Of a stretch of DNA of 5,566 bases, positions 1 to 4,790 are shown in pieces. The translations under genes and the position numbers were made by a program. Each line of letters opens with the position of its first letter. The stretch's first letter is position 1. This stretch comes from Gammaproteobacteria bacterium (lineage in GTDB: Bacteria > Pseudomonadota > Gammaproteobacteria > DSM-19610), in assembly GCA_011371465.1 (NCBI GenBank), contig DRQL01000242.1, positions 1 through 5,566 of the forward strand, given 5' to 3'. The notes under the pieces are model-generated. The model had not been told where the DNA came from. It saw only the letters and a list, made by a program, of their open reading frames with translations, and did not search any database.

Positions 1-352
1 CCAACGGTGCGTTGGGAAAATCCCTGGTAATGGTTGCTGCCCCCGCCGACCCCAGTACCGCCGAAGTAGCACTACAGGTCAGCGGATCGAATTTTGCCTC
101 CACGATGATATCCACGTTGCTGTTGATAATGGAGGCCCATATCTTTGCTGCATGCTGGAACACAAACAGACGTTGTTCACCCAGCGTGGTGCCGGGGTTG
201 AGTCCGACCGGCTGAACCGGGGTAGGGTCGTTGAAACCTTCACCCGGCCCGTCGAGGTTGGATATTACGATCTGGGTGGCGTACACAGATCCGGTAAAAA
301 AACCTGCAGAAAGGGCCGCGAAGAAGATCCCTGCCAGTACACGCAGGCTCAT
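1..352 (-). CDS. Secreted protein, N-terminal part, PA-domain/metallopeptidase-like family (3' end outside window)
   Basis: Translating the minus strand from the ATG at 352-350 gives 117 residues with no stop before the window edge. Residues 1-25 are a clear signal peptide (Arg near the N-terminus, hydrophobic core LAGIFFAALSAGFF, likely cleavage after VYA). The mature part opens with QIVISNLDGPGEGFNDPTP and later has NPGTTLGEQR and VFQHAAKIW. From memory, this opening is typical of large secreted proteobacterial proteins annotated as PA-domain-containing, which carry a zinc-peptidase-like HExxH region further on; that part is not in this window, so catalytic function is unproven. The start overlaps the stop of the upstream gene as ATGA (352-349), which points to translational coupling. 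An AAGAG-like sequence about 8 bases upstream could serve as ribosome binding site. Secretion is well supported; the family name is recalled, not searched. Confidence 0.72.
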   Translation of the reverse strand, partial: MSLRVLAGIFFAALSAGFFTGSVYATQIVISNLDGPGEGFNDPTPVQPVGLNPGTTLGEQRLFVFQHAAKIWASIINSNVDIIVEAKFDPLTCSATSAVLGSAGAATITRDFPNAPL

Positions 353-798
353 GGCGAAGGCTCTTTGGGCAGTGTGGAGTAATCGACGATGGTCGCCTTG
401 CCATTTTCATCAATGGTGGCGACCGGTGCCGTCTGGAAACGTCCCTGCAGGTCTACGCTCGTGCCCTTGTCGGTCGTTACTTCGACGAGGCCCTCGGAGG
501 AAGTGTTCAGTATCCTGCCCAGTGCCTCGCGGATTTCCGGTTCCAGTGCAGGCGCCCGCTGCGCTGCGGGTTGACCGGGTGTGTGGTCATCCTTCATCGC
601 TTCACCGGCTGCACGCTCCGGGGCAATAGCTGTATCCGGAGTCTGTTCGTGATCACCTGTAGTTTGGGCAGACGGAGGTAAGGCGGGTTTGCTCGCAACG
701 ACGGGGGGACGTTCCGACCGGGAAGCGGAAGACAGCAGGTATACCAGTCCCCCTGCCAACACGATGATCAGCACCCACCAGCCTGTTCTTTTGTTCAC
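349..798 (-). CDS. Membrane-anchored protein with post-PEP-CTERM-1-like C-terminal domain
   Basis: The product has 149 residues. A short basic N-terminus (MNKR) is followed by one hydrophobic segment at about 6-24, best read as an uncleaved signal anchor. Residues 25-85 are a Pro/Ala-rich low-complexity linker, and 86-140 form a compact domain with SSEGLVEVTTDKG (100-112), DLQGRFQ (116-122) and a DENGK turn (130-134). The EGL...DG...DLxGRF...A..D.xG pattern resembles the domain that NCBI models call post-PEP-CTERM-1, found in small exported proteins of exosortase-bearing bacteria; this is recall and was not searched. The start is GTG, with only a weak GGG-rich ribosome site upstream. The gene overlaps the next one by 4 bases (ATGA), so the two products are probably made together and may act together in the periplasm or envelope. 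Function is unknown. Confidence 0.75.
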   Translation of the reverse strand: MNKRTGWWVLIIVLAGGLVYLLSSASRSERPPVVASKPALPPSAQTTGDHEQTPDTAIAPERAAGEAMKDDHTPGQPAAQRAPALEPEIREALGRILNTSSEGLVEVTTDKGTSVDLQGRFQTAPVATIDENGKATIVDYSTLPKEPSP

Positions 799-867
799 TG
801 TTTCTGCCCGGTCCCGACGACTGCGTATTTGTTATTGATCTGCAGGCACACTATACCATCTACAGCA

Positions 868-893
868 GTGTGCACACATCATCAGAAGATGAT
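868..893. promoter_or_regulatory. Palindrome GTGTGCACAC next to a 6-bp hairpin
   Basis: Positions 868-877 read GTGTGCACAC, a perfect 10-base palindrome. It is directly followed by ATCATC-AGAA-GATGAT (878-893), a 6-bp stem with a 4-base loop. Both lie between the candidate TATAAT (915-910) and the gene start at 798, so they could be an operator or a 5' untranslated structure. There is no T-run, so this is not a terminator. The function is inferred from position only. Confidence 0.35.
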
Positions 894-909
894 AAACAGG
901 ATCAGTTAT

Positions 910-938
910 ATTATATATCTATATGTTTTTTATATTTA
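910..938 (-). promoter_or_regulatory. Candidate promoter in an AT-rich island
   Basis: A perfect TATAAT lies on the minus strand at 915-910, about 112 bases before the GTG at 798. The hexamer 17 bases further upstream (938-933, TAAATA) matches the -35 consensus at only three of six positions, but an A-tract lies between them. The surrounding 60 bases (901-960) contain only 10 G or C. It is the best promoter candidate for the two-gene unit to its left. The AT-richness makes a chance -10 match easy, so support is moderate. Confidence 0.4.
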
Positions 939-1000
939 TTAAGTAGGTTTTCCTGATAAAATAACAGGGAAAAGTAATGGGCCAACCACCGTCAGGTGAA

Positions 1001-1474
1001 TCATTTCACCAGCAGGTCCAGCGCCAGCAACAACGCGTCCTCGCGCCCGTTTTCGGCCGGGTAGTAATTGGGGCGTACGCCGACTTCATTGAAGCCCAGT
1101 TTTTCGTACAAGCGGATGGCGCCGCGATTGGAGGGCCGCACTTCCAGCATCAGGGTATCCGCACCATGCCGGCGGGCCAGTTGCTGAAAATGCCGGAGCA
1201 GCAGGCTGCCGATCCCCTGCCTTTGCGATTCGGGACGCACGGTCAGGTTGAGGATGTGCGACTCACCCGCGGCCGCGCTCATCACCCCGTAGCCCAACAG
1301 CGTATGGTCGTTTTCGTAGCACCAGCAGCAGTAACCCACCCGCAGGCAATCGCGAAAGATTCCTTCCGTCCAGGGAAAGTCATAGGCCCGGGTTTCGATC
1401 TCCATCACGGCGCCGAGATCGTCCGGGGTCAGTGGCCGGATTCCCGTACCCCGGTTGACCAGGATGGCGCTCAC
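1001..1474 (-). CDS. rimI: Ribosomal protein bS18 N-terminal alanine acetyltransferase
   Basis: The 157-residue GNAT acetyltransferase transfers acetyl from acetyl-CoA to the N-terminal alanine of ribosomal protein S18 in the cytoplasm. RimI signatures run the whole length: AYDFPWTEGIFRDCL (30-44), HILNLTV (73-79), the acetyl-CoA pyrophosphate loop RPESQRQGIGSLLL (80-93), LEVRPSN (110-116), LYEKLGF (122-128) and the C-terminal NYYPAENGREDA (136-147). Glu111 and Tyr123 align by motif with the catalytic Glu103/Tyr115 described for Salmonella RimI. The GTG start overlaps the udg stop as GTGA (1474-1471), with AGGAG eight bases upstream (1487-1483), so translation is likely coupled to udg. RimI is usually about 148-160 aa, so this is full length. 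A 6-bp stem (995-1010) covers the stop codon but has no T-run, so I do not call a terminator. Confidence 0.96.
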   Translation of the reverse strand: MSAILVNRGTGIRPLTPDDLGAVMEIETRAYDFPWTEGIFRDCLRVGYCCWCYENDHTLLGYGVMSAAAGESHILNLTVRPESQRQGIGSLLLRHFQQLARRHGADTLMLEVRPSNRGAIRLYEKLGFNEVGVRPNYYPAENGREDALLLALDLLVK

Positions 1475-2238
1475 CCGTTCTGCTCCTGCAGGGTCCTCAC
1501 GGCCAGTTGCAGATCCTGCCAGGACTTGCGCTTCTCCAATGGTGAACGCAGCAGGTAGGCCGGGTGGTAGGTTGCGATCAGCGGTATCCCGGTATCGCGG
1601 AAGCGGTGCACTTCACCGCGCAGCTTGCCGATGGGGGTCTGGGTATTGAGCAGGTTCTGCGCGGCAATGCGTCCCACGGCCAGGATCAGCCGGGGCCGGA
1701 TCAGTTCGATCTGGCGCAACAGGTAGGGCTCGCAGCACACCACTTCCTCCGGTTTGGGATCGCGGTTGTTGGGCGGGCGGCACTTGAGGATGTTGGCGAT
1801 GTAGACCTGTTCGCGCTGCAGACCCACCGCCTGCAGCATGGCATTCAACAGCTGACCGGCACGACCGACGAACGGCTCGCCCTGCTGGTCTTCATCATGT
1901 CCCGGCGCTTCACCGATGATCAGCCAGTCTGCGTTGCGGTTGCCCACCCCGAAAACGGTCTGCGTGCGACTGCTGTGCAGGTCGCACAGGCGACAGTCAC
2001 TGACCCGCGCCTCCAGTGCCGGCCAGTCCAGTCCGGCCACGTCCGATGACGCAGCGAACACGTCAGGCGTTGGCGCCTCCGGCACCGGTTCATCTGCTTT
2101 ACCAGGCGCCGGTGCCGGAGATTCCATCGCCGCGGGTTGCGGTTCCACAGGCACCGCAGGGTCCGCCTGCCGCGCAGTCCAGGCCTGGATGCCCATGGCT
2201 TCCAGGTACTGCAACTGCTGCTCGCGGCTGATGCTCAC
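1471..2238 (-). CDS. udg: Family-4 uracil-DNA glycosylase (iron-sulfur type)
   Basis: This 255-residue enzyme removes uracil from DNA in base-excision repair. The catalytic core covers about 78-252. It has the first cysteine pair CRLC (Cys82, Cys85), the uracil-binding motif GEAPGHDEDQQGEPFVGRAG (109-128), the second pair in KCRPPNNRDPKPEEVVCC (Cys153 and most likely Cys169, whose 16-residue spacing equals the pair in the Thermus enzyme), and the HPAYLLR motif (225-231). Together these mark a [4Fe-4S] family-4 UDG, not the Ung family. Residues 1-20 (LEAMGIQAW) form the usual N-terminal helix. Residues 25-62 are a Pro/Ala/Glu-rich linker, which makes the protein longer than thermophile homologues. 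The start is GTG with only a weak GGGG ribosome site, 20 bases after the leuA stop. The 3' end overlaps rimI by 4 bases. Confidence 0.95.
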   Translation of the reverse strand: MSISREQQLQYLEAMGIQAWTARQADPAVPVEPQPAAMESPAPAPGKADEPVPEAPTPDVFAASSDVAGLDWPALEARVSDCRLCDLHSSRTQTVFGVGNRNADWLIIGEAPGHDEDQQGEPFVGRAGQLLNAMLQAVGLQREQVYIANILKCRPPNNRDPKPEEVVCCEPYLLRQIELIRPRLILAVGRIAAQNLLNTQTPIGKLRGEVHRFRDTGIPLIATYHPAYLLRSPLEKRKSWQDLQLAVRTLQEQNG

Positions 2239-2258
2239 CCTGTTGCCCCGCTGTGCAC

Positions 2259-3806
2259 CTACACGTCTCCCAGCTGCGGGTGCTCACGCCCCTGCGGTTG
2301 AATGATCTTGTTCAGCGCATTCACGTAGGCGCGCGCCGAGGCAATCACGATATCGGTATCCGCCCCCTGCCCGTTGACGATGTGCCCGCCCTTTTCCAGC
2401 CGCACGGTCACTTCGCCCTGCGCATCCGTGCCACTGGTAATGTTATTGACCGAGTACAGCTGCAGTTCGGTACCGCTGCTGACAATGGTTTCAATCGCCT
2501 TGAAAGCCGCGTCTACCGGGCCACCGCCTGCCGCGCTGGCGCGGCGTTCCTCGCCGTTGATGTTGAGAGTGATTTCCGCGTTCGGGGTTTCACCGGTTTC
2601 CGAACAGACGCGTAACGACACCAGCTTGAACTGCTCGTTGACGGCATCAAGGCTGGCCTCGGTAACCAGCGCCTGCAGATCCTCATCGTAGATTTCGTGT
2701 TTCTTGTCGGCGAGATCCTTGAAACGCGCAAATGCTTCGTTCAATGCTTCTTCGGAATCGAAGCTGATGCCCAGCTCTTCGAGGTGGGAACGGAAGGCAT
2801 TGCGCCCGGAGTGCTTGCCCAGCACGATGCGGTTGGCGGTCCAGCCGACATCCTGGGCGCGCATGATTTCATACGTCTCGCGACTTTTGAGCACGCCGTC
2901 CTGGTGTATGCCCGACTCGTGGGCAAAGGCGTTGGCGCCAACGATGGCCTTGTTGGGCTGTACCGCAAAGCCGGTGACGCTGGAGACCAGGCGCGAGCAG
3001 GTCATGATCTCGGTGGTATCCAGGCGCGTATCGCAGCTGAACACGTCCCGGCGGGTGCGCACCGTCATGGCCACTTCTTCCAGTGCAGCGTTCCCTGCGC
3101 GCTCGCCCAGGCCATTGATAGTGCATTCCACCTGGCGGGCACCATTCAACACCGCGGACAACGAGTTGGCGACGGCAAGCCCGAGGTCATTGTGACAGTG
3201 CACCGAAAATACCGCCTTGTCGGAATTGGGCACGCGCTCAATAAGGCTGCGGATCAGTTCACCGAACTGGTGCGGGAGGTTGTACCCCACAGTATCCGGG
3301 ATATTGACCGTGGTGGCGCCGGCATCGATCACGGCTTCGAGCACCCGGCAAAGAAAATCCGGTTCCGAACGCCCCGCATCTTCCGGCGAGAACTCCACGT
3401 TATCCGTGTAGTTGCGCGCCCGCTTCACCGCCCGCACCGCCTGCTCCAGCACCTGGTCGGGCTCCATGCGCAGCTTCATTTTCATGTGGATGGGCGAGGT
3501 CGCAATAAAGGTATGAATACGCGCCGAAGCGGCCTCCTTCAGCGCCTCGCCGGCACGATCGATATCGCGGTCCAGCGCGCGCGAAAGCCCGCACACGGTG
3601 GAATCCTGCACGGCGCGCGCCACCGCCTGCACGGCCTCGAAATCACCGGGACTGGCAATCGGGAAGCCGGCCTCGATGACATCCACCTTCAGCCGCTCCA
3701 GCGCCCTGGCAATGCGTACTTTTTCATCACGGGTCATGGACGCGCCGGGGCTCTGCTCGCCGTCGCGCAAGGTGGTGTCAAATATGATCAAACGATCGCT
3801 GCTCAT
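2259..3806 (-). CDS. leuA: 2-isopropylmalate synthase
   Basis: LeuA condenses acetyl-CoA with 2-oxoisovalerate to give 2-isopropylmalate, the committed step of leucine synthesis, in the cytoplasm. The 515-residue product has the HMGL-like TIM barrel (about 5-275) with FDTTLRDGEQSPG (9-21), VEFSPEDAGR (137-146), VNIPDTVGY (167-175), the metal ligands in SVHCHNDLGLA (201-211; His203, His205, with Asp10) and NGLGERAGN (231-239). SGIHQDGVLKSRETYEIM (298-315) lies in the linker region. The C-terminal LeuA dimerisation/allosteric domain (about 385-505) includes GPVDAAFKAIE and GADTDIVIASARAYVNALNK, the leucine feedback module. I chose the ATG at 3806 because GGAG (3817-3814) lies seven bases upstream and MSSDRLIIFDTTLRDGEQ matches the family N-terminus; the in-frame GTG at 3842 would add 12 unconserved residues. 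The length fits the bacterial type-1 enzyme (E. coli 523). udg follows after 20 bases. Confidence 0.98.
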   Translation of the reverse strand: MSSDRLIIFDTTLRDGEQSPGASMTRDEKVRIARALERLKVDVIEAGFPIASPGDFEAVQAVARAVQDSTVCGLSRALDRDIDRAGEALKEAASARIHTFIATSPIHMKMKLRMEPDQVLEQAVRAVKRARNYTDNVEFSPEDAGRSEPDFLCRVLEAVIDAGATTVNIPDTVGYNLPHQFGELIRSLIERVPNSDKAVFSVHCHNDLGLAVANSLSAVLNGARQVECTINGLGERAGNAALEEVAMTVRTRRDVFSCDTRLDTTEIMTCSRLVSSVTGFAVQPNKAIVGANAFAHESGIHQDGVLKSRETYEIMRAQDVGWTANRIVLGKHSGRNAFRSHLEELGISFDSEEALNEAFARFKDLADKKHEIYDEDLQALVTEASLDAVNEQFKLVSLRVCSETGETPNAEITLNINGEERRASAAGGGPVDAAFKAIETIVSSGTELQLYSVNNITSGTDAQGEVTVRLEKGGHIVNGQGADTDIVIASARAYVNALNKIIQPQGREHPQLGDV

Positions 3807-3819
3807 GGTTCTGCTCCAT

Positions 3820-3833
3820 GCGGCCAACGCCGC
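3820..3833 (-). promoter_or_regulatory. Hairpin next to the leuA ribosome binding site
   Basis: On the minus strand GCGGC-GTTG-GCCGC forms a perfect 5-bp stem with a 4-base loop, ending two bases before the GGAG ribosome site (3817-3814) of leuA. It could influence ribosome access, or be incidental. No competing structure is proven. Confidence 0.3.
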
Positions 3834-3846
3834 GTATCGCACTCAC

Positions 3847-3855
3847 AGCATACCA
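3847..3855 (-). promoter_or_regulatory. Possible second leuA promoter (extended -10)
   Basis: The minus strand reads TGGTATGCT, an extended -10 element (TGnTATGCT), about 41 bases before the leuA ATG. The -35 position 17 bases upstream (GCGCTT) is poor, as often tolerated for extended -10 promoters. If used it would give a transcript lacking the leader peptide frame and so escape any leader control. Weak on sequence alone. Confidence 0.3.
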
Positions 3856-3929
3856 AAGGGCACGCTACAAGCGCATCAAACTGAAAATAAAAGGGGGTTT
3901 CGGTGCGTTTGGCCTCGCCAGGCAGAATA

Positions 3930-4025
3930 TCAGCCGCGCAGCGGCAGCAGTCGTGCAGGCAGCAGCGACAGGCCACGGGAAGCCCGTGCCGGAAGGTAAG
4001 ATGAATGGTCGCTGTAATCGATCAT
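3930..4025 (-). CDS. Candidate leucine-rich leader peptide upstream of leuA
   Basis: The ATG at 4025-4023 opens a 31-codon frame ending in TGA (3932-3930). It has seven leucines, six of them in the last 13 residues (LSLLPARLLPLRG), all six as CTG. The start lies only about 22 bases into the predicted transcript. The tail recalls the E. coli LeuL leader, which has a run of leucines followed by LRG. Against it, I see no Shine-Dalgarno before the ATG, the leucines are not one unbroken run, and CTG runs arise readily in GC-rich DNA. Its position between a strong promoter and leuA is the main argument. If real, ribosome stalling at the leucine codons would couple leuA expression to leucyl-tRNA supply. 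Confidence 0.42.
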   Translation of the reverse strand: MIDYSDHSSYLPARASRGLSLLPARLLPLRG

Positions 4026-4053
4026 GTATGGTCTGGCGGCATGGTTGACGGAA

Positions 4054-4082
4054 ACTATAGAACGGTGCAGGAAAGATTTCAA
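4054..4082 (-). promoter_or_regulatory. Sigma-70 promoter for the leuA operon
   Basis: The minus strand has TTGAAA (4082-4077), a 17-base spacer and TATAGT (4059-4054); each hexamer matches consensus at five of six positions with ideal spacing. The predicted transcription start is near 4047. It begins six bases beyond the T-tract of the preceding gene's terminator and points at the long leader and leuA, which is the arrangement expected for an independent operon promoter. Confidence 0.72.
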
Positions 4083-4088
4083 CCGGGC

Positions 4089-4115
4089 AAAAAAACAGGG
4101 CCCTGCAGGCCCTGT
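4089..4115 (-). terminator. Intrinsic terminator after the PEP-CTERM gene
   Basis: The minus strand forms ACAGGGCC-TGCAG-GGCCCTGT, an 8-bp perfect stem (4115-4108 with 4102-4095) and a 5-base loop, followed by a run of seven T in total (4095-4089, the first within the stem). It begins 28 bases after the stop codon of the PEP-CTERM gene and separates it from the leuA promoter. Confidence 0.9.
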
Positions 4116-4143
4116 CTGAATTCCATACTGCTGTGTTGTTCTG

Positions 4144-4767
4144 TTATTTCCTGCGGCGAGCAAAGCCGGCAAGGCCCAGCAGGCCGGAACCGAACAGCCA
4201 GACCGCGGCGGGCACGGGAACGGGCGACATGGTCGGTGCCAGCGCGCCGGCCAGTGCAAAGGTAGCGCCACCCGCGTTAAGGCCCACGGTGATCTGCGTG
4301 ACTGCCGCGCCATCTGCAATACCAAAGGCGGACAGATCGATGGCCACGGCATTCAGTTGCGCCGAACCGCCGGTCAGGAAGCCGGTATCGGTAGTCGCCA
4401 GGGCCGGATTATTCGTGCCGCCAATGGTCACTGAAAAGGGATCGGGCGTTCCGATCTCGAACAACACCAGGTCATCCCCGGCACCGTTGACCAGGCTGCC
4501 GGAAGCAAAGCCAAGCGTCAGGGCAATGCTGCTGGAAGCGGTGCCGGTGGGCAGGAATACATAGCTGTCCACGGTCGCGTCGGTCGTGACACCCGCCAAT
4601 GTTCCACCGATGGTGGTAACATCGAGCGCGGCTGAAGCCGGCGCAATCCCGTCCAGCGATGTCGCAAACGCATCGATCTCATAGCCGCCAATCGAAACCG
4701 CCTGCGCGGTATTCACCAGAAGCGCCAGTGGCAGCGCCAGAATTGCCGATACTCTTTTGTTAATCAC
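4144..4767 (-). CDS. PEP-CTERM (VPLPA-type) sorting-domain protein
   Basis: This secreted protein of 207 residues starts with a signal peptide (1-23; MINKRV, hydrophobic core, cleavage after AQA). A mature domain (24-180) follows, rich in Gly, Ala, Thr and Asp and low in charge, with DAFATSLDGIAPASAAL (32-48) and VNGAGDDLVLFEIGTPDPF (93-111). The C-terminus is a tripartite sorting signal: VPVPAAVW (183-190), a hydrophobic stretch LFGSGLLGLAGF and a basic tail ARRRK. Known family behaviour is export by Sec, cleavage near the VP-PA motif by an exosortase and release or attachment at the surface, often linked to exopolysaccharide and flocs. The start is GTG (4767-4765) with a perfect AGGAGG nine bases upstream. 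It follows the upstream barrel protein by 23 bases and ends before a strong terminator. The exosortase gene is not in the window. Confidence 0.93.
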   Translation of the reverse strand: MINKRVSAILALPLALLVNTAQAVSIGGYEIDAFATSLDGIAPASAALDVTTIGGTLAGVTTDATVDSYVFLPTGTASSSIALTLGFASGSLVNGAGDDLVLFEIGTPDPFSVTIGGTNNPALATTDTGFLTGGSAQLNAVAIDLSAFGIADGAAVTQITVGLNAGGATFALAGALAPTMSPVPVPAAVWLFGSGLLGLAGFARRRK

Positions 4768-4776
4768 TTAACCTAT

Positions 4777-4782
4777 CCTCCT
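4777..4782 (-). promoter_or_regulatory. Consensus Shine-Dalgarno fixing a GTG start
   Basis: AGGAGG on the minus strand with a nine-base spacer to GTG at 4767. It settles the start of the PEP-CTERM gene, and predicts strong translation despite the GTG codon. It lies within the 23-base gap after the upstream gene's stop. Confidence 0.88.
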
Positions 4783-4790
4783 GAAAAATC

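Larger units (their letters stand above)
3807..4047 (-). promoter_or_regulatory. Long leuA leader region, possible leucine attenuator
   Basis: From the strong promoter ahead of it, the transcript would run about 240 bases before the leuA ATG, long for a housekeeping gene and typical of an amino-acid-controlled leader. It holds a short leucine-rich reading frame (4025-3930), a hairpin CACGGG-CTT-CCCGTG just before the leucine codons (3988-3974), a hairpin GCCGC-TGC-GCGGC at the end of that frame (3945-3933), a possible long-range stem GGCCT (3974-3970)/AGGCC (3915-3911) enclosing the leucine codons and sharing C3974 with the first hairpin, and a tract CCCCCTTTTATTTT (3897-3884). I find no good G+C stem directly before that T-tract, so a classical attenuator terminator is not demonstrated. 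Regulation by leucine is inferred. Confidence 0.45.

Noticed and set aside
995..1010. Terminator at the rimI stop codon
   Set aside because: GGTGAA-TCAT-TTCACC is a 6-bp stem but no T-run follows on the minus strand, so intrinsic termination is not supported.
977..1558. 193-codon plus-strand frame opposite rimI
   Set aside because: Antisense shadow of rimI and the end of udg; no family features and no ribosome site of note.
3807..3842. leuA start at the GTG at 3842
   Set aside because: It would add 12 residues not expected in the family, whereas the ATG at 3806 has GGAG at a proper spacing and gives the usual N-terminus.
2697..3884. 395-codon open frame on the plus strand opposite leuA
   Set aside because: It is the antisense shadow of a highly conserved leuA; the translation is His-rich without recognisable motifs, and long antisense frames are common in GC-rich coding DNA.
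3930..4352. 140-codon minus-strand frame running through the PEP-CTERM 3' end, the terminator and the leader
   Set aside because: It overlaps the PEP-CTERM gene in another frame and crosses a strong terminator; only its last 31 codons, after the leuA promoter, are considered as a leader peptide.
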